From positions 288,210 to 352,209 of the forward strand of contig NZ_JAABNP010000001.1 of assembly GCF_009928485.1 (NCBI RefSeq): 64,000 nucleotides of DNA, in the 5' to 3' direction. Positions within the stretch are counted from its first letter, which is position 1. Each line of letters opens with the position of its first letter. The notes under the pieces are model-generated. The model had not been told where the DNA came from. It saw only the letters and a program-made list of their open reading frames with translations, and did not search any database. The translations under genes and the position numbers were made by a program. Positions 1 to 9,931 of the stretch are shown here, piece after piece. Source of the stretch: Clostridium sp. C2-6-12. GTDB lineage: Bacteria; Bacillota; Clostridia; Clostridiales; Clostridiaceae.

Positions 1-1456
1 TAATCAAACATACTCAAATTGGGAATTATGTATATTAGATGGTGGAAGTGATAAAGACTACATAAGACCAGTTTTAAATGATTATGCATCTAAAGATTCG
101 AGAATTAAAATAAAATTCTTAAATGAAAACAAAGGGATATCAGGAAATACTAATGAGGCAATATCCCTTGCGACAGGAGAATATATAGGTTTATTAGATC
201 ACGATGATATATTACATGCAAATGCTGTTTTTGAGGTAGTAAAAGTAATAAATAATGAAAAAGCTGACGTTATATATACAGATGAAGATAAAATTTCAGA
301 GGATGGAAAAGAGAGGTTTGAACCACATTTTAAACCAGATTGGTCTCCGGATACATTAAGAAGCTATAATTACATATGTCATTTTTTTGTCTTTAAAAAA
401 AGTCTAATTGACAAGGTTGGCCTATTTAGAAAAGAATTTGATGGAAGCCAAGACTACGATTTTATATTAAGAATAACTGAGGTTGCTTCTAAAATATCGC
501 ATATACCTAAAATATTGTATCACTGGCGGATAAATAGGAATTCAACGGCCTATGAGGTTGGAAATAAAGAATATGCAGTATTAGCAGGAAAGAAAGCATT
601 AGAGAGTCACTTGGAACGGATTGGGTTAAGGGGAAATGTTAATTACGGGGAATTTATTGGATCATATAAAATAAATTATGATATAAATGAAAAGTATAAA
701 GTTTCAATAATATTTCAGAATAATGCATTTGATTTAAAAGAATTGGAGAACTATTTAAAAAATGTAATACAAAAGGCTGGGTACAGTAATTATGAAATTA
801 TAGTATTGAATAATGGTTATGAAATTAATAATTCTTATGAATTAGAAAAGCTTAATGTGAAAATTATTAATATTAAAGAGGAGTCTTATTCCAAAGTAAT
901 TAATTATGGAGTAGAGAGAGCAGAGGGAGACTTTATTCTATTAATAAGTGAAGGCATAGATACTATAACCAATGATTGGCTAAAACTTATGGTATCGTAT
1001 ATTCAGAATAAAAATACTGGTATAGTAGGAATTAAATTTTTATATAAAAATAGAAAAATTAAAAATGCTGGTTTAGCTTTGGAAAAATCCGAAGTTGTTA
1101 AAAACTTATATGAAAATATAAATAGAAATTATTATGGATATATGGGACGATTAAAAATAGTGCAAAATTTAAGTGCTATATCTGAAAATTGTGTTTTGTT
1201 AAAAAAAGATTTATTTGAAGAGGTAAATGGATTTGATGAAAATATTTCTTCTTATTTAGCCTTTATAGATTTTTGCTTGAAAGCCAGAAGATTAAATAAA
1301 TTTATAGTATTCATGCCATTTATAGAAGTATGTGATAATAATCCGAATAGCTATAATAAGATAGCTATTTCAGATACTGAGTTTTTTATCAATAAATGGG
1401 GGAATGGTCTTCTAGAAAGAGATCGATATTTTAATCTACAATTTATCAAGTGGTGA
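1..1456 (+). CDS. Two-domain family 2 glycosyltransferase, 5'-truncated by the window edge
   Basis: The reading frame is open from base 2 and ends at TGA 1454-1456, giving 484 residues without an N-terminus. The first part is a GT-A fold of family GT2: an ILDGGSDKD stretch (equivalent of the usual DGSTD nucleotide-sugar site), then LLDHDDIL with the metal-binding acidic triad, TDEDKI, and a GSQDYDF acceptor-side motif. After about residue 220 a second, more diverged GT2-like domain follows (KVSIIFQNN, then NYGVERAEGDFILLISEG), where the DxD is not obvious. Tandem GT2 proteins of this kind build O-antigen or rhamnan-like surface polysaccharide on the cytoplasmic face. The next gene starts 55 bases downstream on the same strand. 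An ATG at 515 lies inside the first domain and is not the true start. Sugar specificity cannot be read from the sequence. Confidence 0.9.
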   Translation, partial: NQTYSNWELCILDGGSDKDYIRPVLNDYASKDSRIKIKFLNENKGISGNTNEAISLATGEYIGLLDHDDILHANAVFEVVKVINNEKADVIYTDEDKISEDGKERFEPHFKPDWSPDTLRSYNYICHFFVFKKSLIDKVGLFRKEFDGSQDYDFILRITEVASKISHIPKILYHWRINRNSTAYEVGNKEYAVLAGKKALESHLERIGLRGNVNYGEFIGSYKINYDINEKYKVSIIFQNNAFDLKELENYLKNVIQKAGYSNYEIIVLNNGYEINNSYELEKLNVKIINIKEESYSKVINYGVERAEGDFILLISEGIDTITNDWLKLMVSYIQNKNTGIVGIKFLYKNRKIKNAGLALEKSEVVKNLYENINRNYYGYMGRLKIVQNLSAISENCVLLKKDLFEEVNGFDENISSYLAFIDFCLKARRLNKFIVFMPFIEVCDNNPNSYNKIAISDTEFFINKWGNGLLERDRYFNLQFIKW

Positions 1457-1511
1457 GGACATATAAAAGGATAAATTATTTAAAACAATAAGTAAATTGC
1501 GTGAGGGCATT

Positions 1512-2471
1512 ATGAAAGTATCAATAATAATTCCAAATTATAATGGAAAATGCTATTTGGATATATGTATAGAATCTATTTATAAGCAATCTTTTGATGA
1601 TTATGAAATTATAATAGTTGATAACAATTCTATAGATGGTAGCTATGAGTATATAAAAAATAAATATAAAGATATAAAAATTATAAGGTTGGAAAAGAAT
1701 TATGGTTTTAGTAAGGCTGTAAATGAAGGGATTAAAGCATCAAAAAGCGACTACGTAGTTCTTTTAAACAATGATACAGAAGTAAAGGAAGAGTGGCTTC
1801 TAAGTTTAGTTAGCTGTATAGAAAAAGATACAAAAATATTCTCCTGTTGCAGTAAGATGATAAGATACAATGAAAAAGATAGAATAGATGATGCTGGAGA
1901 TGAGTATACGATTTTTGGATGGGCATATAAATGTGGAGATGGAGCAAGTATAAATAAATTTACTAAAGATAGAGAAGTGTTTAGTTGTTGTGCAGGTGCA
2001 GCAATTTATAGAAGAGATATATTCAATAAGATTGGTTATTTTGATGAAAGCTTTTTTGCTTACATGGAAGATGTAGATATGAGTTATAGAGCTAGGATAT
2101 ATGGATATAAAAATGTATATGCTGGTAGAGCGCAAGTTTACCATATAGGAAGTGCTACTAGTGGAAGTAGATACAATATTTTTAAAGTTAGGCTTGCAGT
2201 AAGAAATAATATCTATGTTATACTAAAAAACATGCCTTTCCTACAAATAATTGTTAATATTCCTTTTTTGGTATTGGGATTTTTTATTAAATACCTTTTC
2301 TTCCTAAAAAAAGGAATGGGAAAAGAATATTCACAGGGGTTTATTGAAGGTATAAAAAGCAAAAAGAAAATAGAAAAAGTTAAGTATTCAAATAGAAATA
2401 TAATCAATTATATAATTATACAGCTTAATTTAATAGTTAATACAATTAAATTAATTATGCTGAAGTTTTAG
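1512..2471 (+). CDS. Family 2 glycosyltransferase (rhamnosyltransferase-like)
   Basis: 319 residues. The ATG at 1512 opens directly on the GT2 strand MKVSIIIPNYNG and has a GAGGGC Shine-Dalgarno-like site just upstream, so it is preferred over TTG 1497. Visible GT2 features are IIVDNNSIDGS (nucleotide binding), LLNNDTEV (NND in place of DxD, usual in WbbL-like rhamnosyltransferases), and FAYMEDVDMSYRAR (the catalytic-base ED region). A hydrophobic stretch near residues 235-265 suggests membrane association. It sits between the tandem GT2 gene and an epimerase gene and probably adds one sugar to the same lipid-linked glycan. Donor and linkage are unknown. Confidence 0.9.
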   Translation: MKVSIIIPNYNGKCYLDICIESIYKQSFDDYEIIIVDNNSIDGSYEYIKNKYKDIKIIRLEKNYGFSKAVNEGIKASKSDYVVLLNNDTEVKEEWLLSLVSCIEKDTKIFSCCSKMIRYNEKDRIDDAGDEYTIFGWAYKCGDGASINKFTKDREVFSCCAGAAIYRRDIFNKIGYFDESFFAYMEDVDMSYRARIYGYKNVYAGRAQVYHIGSATSGSRYNIFKVRLAVRNNIYVILKNMPFLQIIVNIPFLVLGFFIKYLFFLKKGMGKEYSQGFIEGIKSKKKIEKVKYSNRNIINYIIIQLNLIVNTIKLIMLKF

Positions 2472-2504
2472 TTAGAAATTTATTAATAAGGTGGAGTGAT
2501 ATTT

Positions 2505-3422
2505 ATGAAAATTCTTGTTACAGGCGGTGCGGGATTTATAGGTTCAAATACAGTTGATATGTTAATTGATAATGATTTTGAAGTTTGTGTAATTGACAAC
2601 TTAAGTCATGGGAAAAAAGAAAATATAAATTCTAAAGCTAAGTTTTATAAAGCAGATATAAGGGATGAAGCTATATTTGAGATTTTAAAAAATGAAAAGC
2701 CTGATATAGTTATACATAATGCAGCACAAATAAGTGTTCCTAATTCCATTAATGATCCAATTGAAGATGCTAGTATAAACATTATGGGCACAATAAATAT
2801 TATTGAGGCAGCGCGAACTTGTGGAGTAAAGAAAATAATTTATCCAGCTTCGGCAGCAATTTTCGGAGAACCACAATATTTACCAGTAGATGAAAAACAT
2901 CCTTTAAATATGATATCTCCATATGGCATAACTAAACATACTGTAGAACATTATCTATATGTATATAAACAACTATACAATATAGACTATACTGTTTTAA
3001 GATATTCTAATGTTTATGGACCAAGGCAAGATTCATCAGGAGAAGGCGGAGTTGTTTCTATATTTTGTGAAAAGTTATTAAGAAATGAAGCTCCTAATAT
3101 ATATGGTGACGGTGAGCAAATAAGAGATTTTGTTTATGTCAAAGATGTTGCAAAGGCAAATTTAATAGCTATAAAATCAAATGGAAGTGAAATTTATAAT
3201 GTATGTACAAATTCAAGAACTACAGTGAATTCTCTATTTTATTGTATAGCTGAGATACTAGGTAAAAATATTAAACCTATATATGCATTGGAAAGAGAAG
3301 GCGATATAAAAAATAGTTATATGAGCTATGATAAAATTCAAGAGGAATTAGGATGGAAACCTGAATATAGTCTTGAGAATGGAATTGAGGAAACTTTAAA
3401 TTACTACAATCAATTATTGTAA
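2505..3422 (+). CDS. NAD-dependent sugar-nucleotide epimerase/dehydratase (GalE-like, extended SDR)
   Basis: 305 residues. The ATG at 2505 follows an AAGGTGGAG ribosome site at good spacing; an in-frame GTG at 2496 overlaps that site and is rejected. The N-terminus carries the Rossmann motif GGAGFIGSN. The catalytic set is present: a Ser/Ala-rich PASAAIFG segment and YGITKHTVEHY, the YxxxK of extended short-chain dehydrogenases. GEQIRDFVYVKDVAKA is the usual UDP-sugar contact region. Such enzymes epimerise or dehydrate UDP- or dTDP-sugars in the cytoplasm, supplying donors to the flanking glycosyltransferases. UDP-glucose 4-epimerase is the closest general match, but GalE, WbpP-type and dehydratase members cannot be separated by eye. 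Confidence 0.85.
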   Translation: MKILVTGGAGFIGSNTVDMLIDNDFEVCVIDNLSHGKKENINSKAKFYKADIRDEAIFEILKNEKPDIVIHNAAQISVPNSINDPIEDASINIMGTINIIEAARTCGVKKIIYPASAAIFGEPQYLPVDEKHPLNMISPYGITKHTVEHYLYVYKQLYNIDYTVLRYSNVYGPRQDSSGEGGVVSIFCEKLLRNEAPNIYGDGEQIRDFVYVKDVAKANLIAIKSNGSEIYNVCTNSRTTVNSLFYCIAEILGKNIKPIYALEREGDIKNSYMSYDKIQEELGWKPEYSLENGIEETLNYYNQLL

Positions 3423-3624
3423 ATATAAAGGATAAGTTTGGATTTAGTTTTTAGTAATATTTTGGTAAAAACTGAATGCTATTTAAAATGTCCTTTTAAA
3501 ATTATAAAATTTAATTTAGTTGAAATTAAATTTTATCATGAGTGAAAGCCACTTGCATTTATGTAGACTAATCATTTTTTTGAATTTAATTAATAATAAA
3601 GATTTTAAAAGGGGAATAAGAATA

Positions 3625-4974
3625 ATGATTTTTTTAATAAAACAAAAAGAAAAAATATTTATTGGATTATCAATTACAATGCTGTTTATTGCTACTTTTT
3701 TCAATATTGCTTTAAAAACCACAGACCTTGAGTGGGCTAAAGATTTTGATTCATTTTCAAATGGAATTATGATTGCCGATATGAATTATAGGGAAAATTA
3801 TCCGGTTAGCAGTTACTTTCAAGAAGTAGTTTTTCCAGGATTGGTTTTGAAAGATGGAAGAAAAATAGAGTCTGGTCAGGATGTTTACGATGCATATGTA
3901 AATAATGAAAAATATGATAGAGAAGACTATAGAATTTATAATTCAAGTTTAACAATTCATAGGTATGTGTACAATTTCTTTAATCAAATATCACCATTTT
4001 CAAAAAGCACTAATATAACTATATTTTATATGATTAATGCACTGCTTTTATCTGTTGTTTTAACTATTTTTATTAATTGGCTAAAGAATCACACGAATAT
4101 AATTATTGGATATATTATATTGGCAATGATAGCTTGTTTTTCGCCATCAATAGCTATGTATGGAATCAATTTATATTGGATAAGTTGGAGTTTATTTTTG
4201 CCAATGGTAGTATCTATTTTTATTGTTGAAAGTAAATATTTTGATACTACCAATAAGAAATATTTTTTACCTATGATACTAGCATTTTTAACTTGCATGC
4301 TAAAACAGTTATTTTATTTTGAATTTATTTCTACTACTATGATAGCAATGATGATACCTTATATTTTTATGTGTATATATAGAAAATATAAGGTAAGAGA
4401 AATCGTAAAAGTATGTGCATATCCAACTATTGGTGCGTTTATGTCTTTTATTGTAGTTAGTGCTATAAAATTCAAGCTATTAATTGCTGAATATTCCTCT
4501 GTAGAAACAGCCAAAACAATATTTTTTGATAGTATATTTAGAAGATTAACTGGAGAATCAGACAATGTTAATCCACTAGTTGCAATGTCAGCTAAAGCAC
4601 CGTATATTGAGGTGATTAAAATCATGGGATCATATCCGGCCTACTATTTTAAAAAAGTTTTTTCTTTATCAAATTTTGGAGTTATAGGTATTATTATATT
4701 AATTTCGTTTTATATTCTGTACTTATTTAAGAAAAATAAAATAGAGGGTAACAGTAAATTAGTTGCATTAACTGTTAGTTCATTAGTATCGCTACTAGCA
4801 CCATTATCATGGTTTATCTTAGCTAAACCACATACTTATATTCATAGAATACATTGTACAATTACTTGGTTTATTCCATTTGTACCATTGGCTACTGTTT
4901 TAATATTATATTTTATAAAAATACTATTTACAAATAATATTTCTATTTTTGGTAAAAGCAGTGAAGTAAAATAA
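3625..4974 (+). CDS. Polytopic membrane protein of the glycan cluster, function unknown
   Basis: 449 residues from the ATG at 3625, which has an AAAAGGGGA ribosome site at about 3608-3616. The open frame extends upstream to 3520, but that part is AT-rich, unlike the protein, and has no ribosome site. After the first membrane helix (residues 12-32) comes a roughly 110-residue extracytoplasmic loop with charged and aromatic residues, followed by about eight hydrophobic segments. One large outer loop after the first helix resembles GT-C membrane glycosyltransferases, but no DxD- or EED-type motif is clear. It could be a GT-C enzyme, a polymerase-like protein or a glycan-modifying protein; the position inside the cluster is the main evidence. 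Confidence 0.7.
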   Translation: MIFLIKQKEKIFIGLSITMLFIATFFNIALKTTDLEWAKDFDSFSNGIMIADMNYRENYPVSSYFQEVVFPGLVLKDGRKIESGQDVYDAYVNNEKYDREDYRIYNSSLTIHRYVYNFFNQISPFSKSTNITIFYMINALLLSVVLTIFINWLKNHTNIIIGYIILAMIACFSPSIAMYGINLYWISWSLFLPMVVSIFIVESKYFDTTNKKYFLPMILAFLTCMLKQLFYFEFISTTMIAMMIPYIFMCIYRKYKVREIVKVCAYPTIGAFMSFIVVSAIKFKLLIAEYSSVETAKTIFFDSIFRRLTGESDNVNPLVAMSAKAPYIEVIKIMGSYPAYYFKKVFSLSNFGVIGIIILISFYILYLFKKNKIEGNSKLVALTVSSLVSLLAPLSWFILAKPHTYIHRIHCTITWFIPFVPLATVLILYFIKILFTNNISIFGKSSEVK

Positions 4975-5195
4975 TGCAATTTTTATTTACGATAAAGTTT
5001 TAATTCAAAAATTATTTCGAAATTAATTACTATGTATATTTTTAATTTTATACTATAATTACTTATAGTAATTAGGAATGAAAAAATATTCACATTTAAA
5101 ATTAAAGAAGTGTTTATTTTAGAAGTTGTAATTTACTTTTTATATAGTAATAATTTTGATGATTTTATATGACTTAATTTAAAGGAGCGTTTTAT

Positions 5196-6131
5196 ATGAA
5201 TAATGCAATTTTAGTAGGATATACAGGTTTTGTAGGTTCTAATTTGGTAAATATGTGTAATTTTAAAGGGAAATATAATTCGAAGAATATAGAAGATGCA
5301 TTTGAATCTAATCCAGATTTATTAATCTATGCAGGAGTTAAAGCAGAAAAATTTTTGGCTAATAAAGAACCAGAAAAAGATTATGAAATAATTAAGAATG
5401 CATTTAATAATATAAAAAAAATAAATCCTAAACATATAGTACTAATTTCGACGATTGATGTATATAAGAATCCCGTAGATGTAGATGAAAGTACAGAAAT
5501 TGATACAAGTAATTTGCACCCTTATGGCTATAATAGATATGAACTTGAGAAAATGGTATCTGAAAACTTTGAAAATCATACTATAATTAGGTTACCAGGC
5601 TTATTTGGGAAAAATTTAAAGAAGAATTTTATTTATGATTTAATTAATATTATTCCTACAATGCTCAATAAAGAAAAATTTATGCAATTATGTGATAAGA
5701 ATAATCTTATAAAAGAGTATTATATTAAGCAAGAAAATGATTTTTATGAATGTAAAGATATAACACAGTCAGAAAAGATTAAGCTAAAAGATTATTTTAA
5801 TAATATTGGTTTTTCAGCATTGAATTTTACTGATAGTAGAGGTTGTTTTCAATTTTATAATTTAGAATATCTTTATCAGCATATTGATATAGCTATTAAA
5901 AATAACGTTAGATTATTAAACTTAGCTGTAGAACCTCTTACAGTTAATGAAATTTATGAAGCAATTATGGGGATTAAATTTGAGAATGAAATATCTAAGA
6001 TTGTTCCGAATTATAATTATAAGACAAAATATAGTGAAATTTTTGATGGAAGTAATGGATATATTTTTAATAAAGATTTTGTTTTGAAAGAAATAATTAA
6101 TTTTGTGAATGAGGAAAAAATAAAAAAGTAA
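5196..6131 (+). CDS. NAD(P)-binding epimerase/reductase-like protein (extended SDR, divergent)
   Basis: 311 residues; ATG 5196 follows TAAAGGAG. The N-terminus GYTGFVGSNL is a Rossmann dinucleotide-binding loop. LISTIDVYKNP and HPYGYNRYELEKMV match the Ser-containing strand and the YxxxK-like catalytic helix of extended SDR proteins (here YNRYELEK). TIIRLPGLFGKNL is the usual strand after the active site. The middle (residues 160-215) diverges from classic epimerases. A 221-base gap separates it from the previous gene; the isomerase gene follows after 70 bases. It probably makes or reduces a sugar-nucleotide for the glycan, but substrate and reaction are open. Confidence 0.75.
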   Translation: MNNAILVGYTGFVGSNLVNMCNFKGKYNSKNIEDAFESNPDLLIYAGVKAEKFLANKEPEKDYEIIKNAFNNIKKINPKHIVLISTIDVYKNPVDVDESTEIDTSNLHPYGYNRYELEKMVSENFENHTIIRLPGLFGKNLKKNFIYDLINIIPTMLNKEKFMQLCDKNNLIKEYYIKQENDFYECKDITQSEKIKLKDYFNNIGFSALNFTDSRGCFQFYNLEYLYQHIDIAIKNNVRLLNLAVEPLTVNEIYEAIMGIKFENEISKIVPNYNYKTKYSEIFDGSNGYIFNKDFVLKEIINFVNEEKIKK

Positions 6132-6201
6132 ATTATTTATAGGTTATATTCATTATAAAAATGTTTTAGATTACTAATATTATGGAAAAGAGGGAAAGTA
6201 G

Positions 6202-6990
6202 ATGCGATTGTCAATTTCAAATATAGCATGGACATCAGAAAATGATTGTGAAATGTATGATTATATAAAAAATATTGGATTTGAGGGTATTGAAATTGCT
6301 CCAACAAGAATATTTCAAAATGAACCATATAATAATTTGGAGATGGCAAAAAAATATGCTATTCAATTAAAACAAAATTATGGACTGGCAATTTCTTCAA
6401 TGCAATCAATATGGTATGGAAGAACAGAGAAGATTTTTGGATCGAATGAAGAAAGAAAGGTTTTAGCAAACTACACCAGGAAAGCAATTGATTTTGCAAG
6501 TAGTATGAATTGCAAAAATGTGGTATTTGGATGCCCTAAAAATAGAATTAGCGAAAATGCAAATGACATGGAAATAGCAATATCTTTTTTTAAAGAATTA
6601 GGTGAGTATGCAAAAGAAAAAAAAACGGTTATATCTATGGAACCTAATCCTGTAATATATAATACAAACTTTATAAATTATACTTCTGAAGCATTTCAAA
6701 TTTCAAGAATAGTTAATAGTGATTCATTTAAAGTAAATATTGATTTAGGAACTGTAATTTATAACAATGAAGCGATTTCAATGATATCTGATAATATTGA
6801 TTTAGTAAATCATGTTCATATTAGTGAACCTAATTTAGCGTTAATAGAAAAGAGGAAACTTCATGTTGAACTGGCTAATATACTAAGGCAAGTGAAATAT
6901 GATAAATTTGTTTCGATAGAAATGGGAAAACGCGAAAACTTAGATGAAATAAAACAGACCATTAAATATATTAAAGAGGTGTTTTCATGA
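6202..6990 (+). CDS. TIM-barrel sugar isomerase/epimerase family protein
   Basis: 262 residues; ATG 6202 with a GAGGGA ribosome site. It has the order of the AP-endonuclease-2/xylose-isomerase-like barrel: GFEGIEIAPT near residue 30, then NVVFGCPKN, VISMEPNPV (metal-ligand Glu), KVNIDLGT (Asp), NHVHISEP (His-x-His) and FVSIEMG (last Glu). These supply the divalent-metal site of sugar-phosphate isomerases and epimerases. The stop overlaps the start of the next glycosyltransferase gene by four bases (ATGA), which implies translational coupling. A member of this family inside a glycan cluster suggests isomerisation of an unusual sugar precursor; the substrate cannot be told. Confidence 0.85.
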   Translation: MRLSISNIAWTSENDCEMYDYIKNIGFEGIEIAPTRIFQNEPYNNLEMAKKYAIQLKQNYGLAISSMQSIWYGRTEKIFGSNEERKVLANYTRKAIDFASSMNCKNVVFGCPKNRISENANDMEIAISFFKELGEYAKEKKTVISMEPNPVIYNTNFINYTSEAFQISRIVNSDSFKVNIDLGTVIYNNEAISMISDNIDLVNHVHISEPNLALIEKRKLHVELANILRQVKYDKFVSIEMGKRENLDEIKQTIKYIKEVFS

Positions 6991-7781
6991 TTTATGAAGG
7001 GATAACTGGTGTTCCGAAATTTGAATGTAATGAATATTATCCTAAAAAAGCGAAATATTGTGTATGTATACCAATTATTAATGAAGGGGAAAGAATAATT
7101 AAGGAACTTGAACGTGCTAATAAATATAATATACACAACTTAGTAGATATTATTGTTTGTGATGGCGGGTCAACAGACGGATGTACTGCATCAGATAAAT
7201 TAATAAAATTGGGAGTAAATACGCTTTTGACAAAGAAAGATATAGGTAAACAAGGTGCCCAATTGAGAATGGGATTTTGGTGGGCTTTGGAACGGGGATA
7301 TGATGGTATTATCACAGTTGATGGTAATAATAAGGATAGTATTGAGGATATTCCTAAGTTTATTGAAAAACTTGAACAAGGGTATGACTTTATTCAAGGA
7401 TCTAGATTTATTAAGGGTGGCAAAGCTATAAATACTCCATTAATTCGCCATATATCCGTAATGCTTATTCATGCTCCAATAATATCTTTGACAGCGAAAC
7501 ATAGATTTACTGATACGACAAATGCATATAGAGCACATTCAAGAAAATACTTAACTGATCTCAAAGTTAAGCCTTTTAGAGATATATTTATGACATATGA
7601 ATTGCTTGCATATCTATCAACAAGAGCTACTCAAATAGGATTAAAAGTTTGCGAGGTTGCAGTTACAAGAGAATATCCTAAAACCGGTAAGATACCTACT
7701 AAAATTAGTTTTTTAAAAGGAAATTGTGAGTTGCTTAAGATTTTATTTAAGAATTTGAGAGGCGATTATAATGTAGAATAA
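6987..7781 (+). CDS. Family 2 glycosyltransferase (DPM1-like, soluble)
   Basis: 264 residues. The ATG overlaps the preceding stop (ATGA at 6987-6990). GT2 motifs: VCIPIINEGERI, IIVCDGGSTDGC (donor binding), ITVDGNNKDS (DGN in the DxD position), IQGSRFIKGG, and a late YELLAYLSTRA segment. The pattern resembles polyprenyl-phosphate mannose/glucose synthases, but no C-terminal membrane helices follow. Coupling to the isomerase gene suggests that one makes the sugar and the other transfers it. Confidence 0.85.
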   Translation: MIYEGITGVPKFECNEYYPKKAKYCVCIPIINEGERIIKELERANKYNIHNLVDIIVCDGGSTDGCTASDKLIKLGVNTLLTKKDIGKQGAQLRMGFWWALERGYDGIITVDGNNKDSIEDIPKFIEKLEQGYDFIQGSRFIKGGKAINTPLIRHISVMLIHAPIISLTAKHRFTDTTNAYRAHSRKYLTDLKVKPFRDIFMTYELLAYLSTRATQIGLKVCEVAVTREYPKTGKIPTKISFLKGNCELLKILFKNLRGDYNVE

Positions 7782-7870
7782 AGCATAGTAAATTATTTGT
7801 TATAATCTTTATTTACATTAATATTGTGCTTTTTGCTAGCAAATTTTAAATTTAAAGGAGATACTTTAAA

Positions 7871-9001
7871 ATGGTTTATACAAAGATAGTATTAGGTGCA
7901 GGGTTATATGGTTTATACTCAGCACTTTTTTGTGGAAAACGTGGAGAAAAAATATTAGTATTGGAGCATGATTCAGCACCATTTAAAAGAGCAACGTATA
8001 TAAATCAAGCACGTGTTCATATGGGTTACCATTATCCACGGTCATATTCAACAGCTATAAAATCTGCTCATTACTTCGATAGATTTATGGAAGATTACGC
8101 ATTTTGTGTATTAACTGAATTTGAAAAGGTATATGCAACTTCTGCTAACTTTTCTTGGACAAGTTCAGAACAGTTTATGAAGTTTTGTAAAGCGGCTAAT
8201 ATTCATTGTGAAGATATTAATCCATCAAAATATTTTAATGATAGAATGTGTGACGGCGCATTTTTGACTAAAGAATATACATATGATGCCAATATTTTAA
8301 AGGAATATTTTTTAAGTGAGTTACAAAAATATCCCAATGTGCAAATTAAATATGATGTAAAAATAAGGGATATTAATCAAGCTGAAACACATTTTGATAT
8401 AATATTAGAGAATGGAGAAAATTATTCAACAGATTTTTTACTTAATGCGACTTATGCATCTTGTAATCAAATACTTAATAAACTTGGATATGAGCCATTT
8501 AAAATAAAGTATGAATTATGCGAAATAATATTATGTAAGGTTTCGGATAAATTGAAAAATGTTGGAATTACAGTTATGGATGGACCATTTTTTTCAATAA
8601 TGCCATTTGGTAAAACTGGTTATCATTCATTGACATCAGTAACTTTTACACCGCATATGACAAGTTATGATAGTCTCCCAAAATTTGAGTGTCAGGAAAA
8701 AAGTAATGGGTTTTGTTCACCTGAGCAGTTAGGTAACTGTAATGAGTGTCCAGCAAAACCACAAAGTGCCTGGACTTATATGTCAAATATGGCTAAAAAG
8801 TATTTGAAAGAAGAATATGAATTTGAATATGCAAGTTCATTATTCTCTATGAAGCCTATTTTAAAAGCTTCGGAAATCGATGATTCTCGTCCAACAGTTA
8901 TTAAACAATATTCATCAATTCCGAGGTTTATCAGTGTTCTTTCAGGAAAAATAAATACAGTTTATGATTTAGATGAGGTGCTTACGAATGGTAACAAATA
9001 A
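7871..9001 (+). CDS. FAD-dependent oxidoreductase (DAO-like fold)
   Basis: 376 residues; ATG 7871 behind AAAGGAG. The N-terminus IVLGAGLYGLYSA followed by ILVLEHD is a GxGxxG FAD-binding Rossmann unit with its terminal acidic residue. A conserved-looking NQARVHMGYHYPRS block follows at residues 47-60. A cysteine-rich patch (ECQEKSNGFC, then LGNCNECP, about residues 273-297) is unusual for the family and could bind metal or form disulfides. The last 14 bases overlap the next glycosyltransferase gene. In glycan clusters such proteins may oxidise a sugar or amine, or resemble UDP-galactopyranose mutase in fold; the reaction here is unknown. Confidence 0.8.
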   Translation: MVYTKIVLGAGLYGLYSALFCGKRGEKILVLEHDSAPFKRATYINQARVHMGYHYPRSYSTAIKSAHYFDRFMEDYAFCVLTEFEKVYATSANFSWTSSEQFMKFCKAANIHCEDINPSKYFNDRMCDGAFLTKEYTYDANILKEYFLSELQKYPNVQIKYDVKIRDINQAETHFDIILENGENYSTDFLLNATYASCNQILNKLGYEPFKIKYELCEIILCKVSDKLKNVGITVMDGPFFSIMPFGKTGYHSLTSVTFTPHMTSYDSLPKFECQEKSNGFCSPEQLGNCNECPAKPQSAWTYMSNMAKKYLKEEYEFEYASSLFSMKPILKASEIDDSRPTVIKQYSSIPRFISVLSGKINTVYDLDEVLTNGNK

Positions 9002-9923
9002 AGAAAAGAATTTTATTTCAGTTGTATTTTATATTAGAAATATTGAAAAGCAAATAATTGATATTTTACAAAAAGTAAATACAGTGCTTGATAATAATTT
9101 TGAAAAGTACGAAATAATTTGTGTAAATGACTTTTCTACAGATAAAAGTGTAGAAAAAATAAAAGCTTTTGCTAACACAGTGAATGGAGCAGTTATCAGT
9201 ATATTGAATATGAGTTATTACCAAGGAATGGAATTGTCTATGAATGCAGGAGTTGATTTAGCTATTGGTGATTTTGTTTTTGAATTTGATAATATAGAAA
9301 TTGATTATCCAATAGAGACTATCATGGCAGTTTATTATCAATCATTAAAAGGATTTGATATTGTAAGTGCATCGGCGCAGAAGCCTATGAAAAAGACCTC
9401 AATTTTATTCTATAATATTTTTAATGGATATTCAAATAATCCGAATAAATTAAAAACTGAAACATTTAGAATCTTGTCAAGAAGGGCAATTAATAGAGTT
9501 CAATCTATGAATAAGACTATTCCTTATAGGAAAGCAATTTATGCAAATTGTGGATTGAAAATAGATACGTTTTATTATGAAAGTAATATGAAGAAAAATA
9601 TTGATAGAGATGATGGAAATATTAGAAAAAATATAGCTATAGAATCATTAATTTTATTTACTGATATTGCATATAAAGCTGCAATTTTTATGACGTTTTT
9701 AATGATAATTGGTATAGTATTAGTTGGTATTTATACAGTATTTATTTTTGCAAGTCAACAGCCTGTGGCTGGTTGGACAACAACAATGTTATTTTTGGCA
9801 ATTGGATTTTTTGGTGTATTTTCAATTTTAGCTGTTGTTATTAAATATCTTTCAATTATTATAGATTTGATTTTCAAAAAGCAAAAGTATATGATTGAAT
9901 CAATTGAAAAGTTAACAAAATAG
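8988..9923 (+). CDS. Family 2 glycosyltransferase with two C-terminal membrane helices (GtrB/ArnC-like)
   Basis: 311 residues from ATG 8988, which has GAGGTG at 8975-8980; an ATG at 8973 overlaps that site. The N-terminal half is GT2: FISVVFYIRN, IICVNDFSTDKS (usual donor-binding motif), and FVFEFDNIEID. Residues about 230-255 and 265-295 form two long hydrophobic helices, as in bactoprenol-phosphate glucosyltransferases GtrB, ArnC and CsbB. The usual role is to load a sugar onto undecaprenyl phosphate at the inner leaflet. The two small membrane proteins directly downstream fit as the flippase. Confidence 0.85.
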   Translation: MVTNKEKNFISVVFYIRNIEKQIIDILQKVNTVLDNNFEKYEIICVNDFSTDKSVEKIKAFANTVNGAVISILNMSYYQGMELSMNAGVDLAIGDFVFEFDNIEIDYPIETIMAVYYQSLKGFDIVSASAQKPMKKTSILFYNIFNGYSNNPNKLKTETFRILSRRAINRVQSMNKTIPYRKAIYANCGLKIDTFYYESNMKKNIDRDDGNIRKNIAIESLILFTDIAYKAAIFMTFLMIIGIVLVGIYTVFIFASQQPVAGWTTTMLFLAIGFFGVFSILAVVIKYLSIIIDLIFKKQKYMIESIEKLTK

Positions 9924-9931
9924 GAGTAAAT

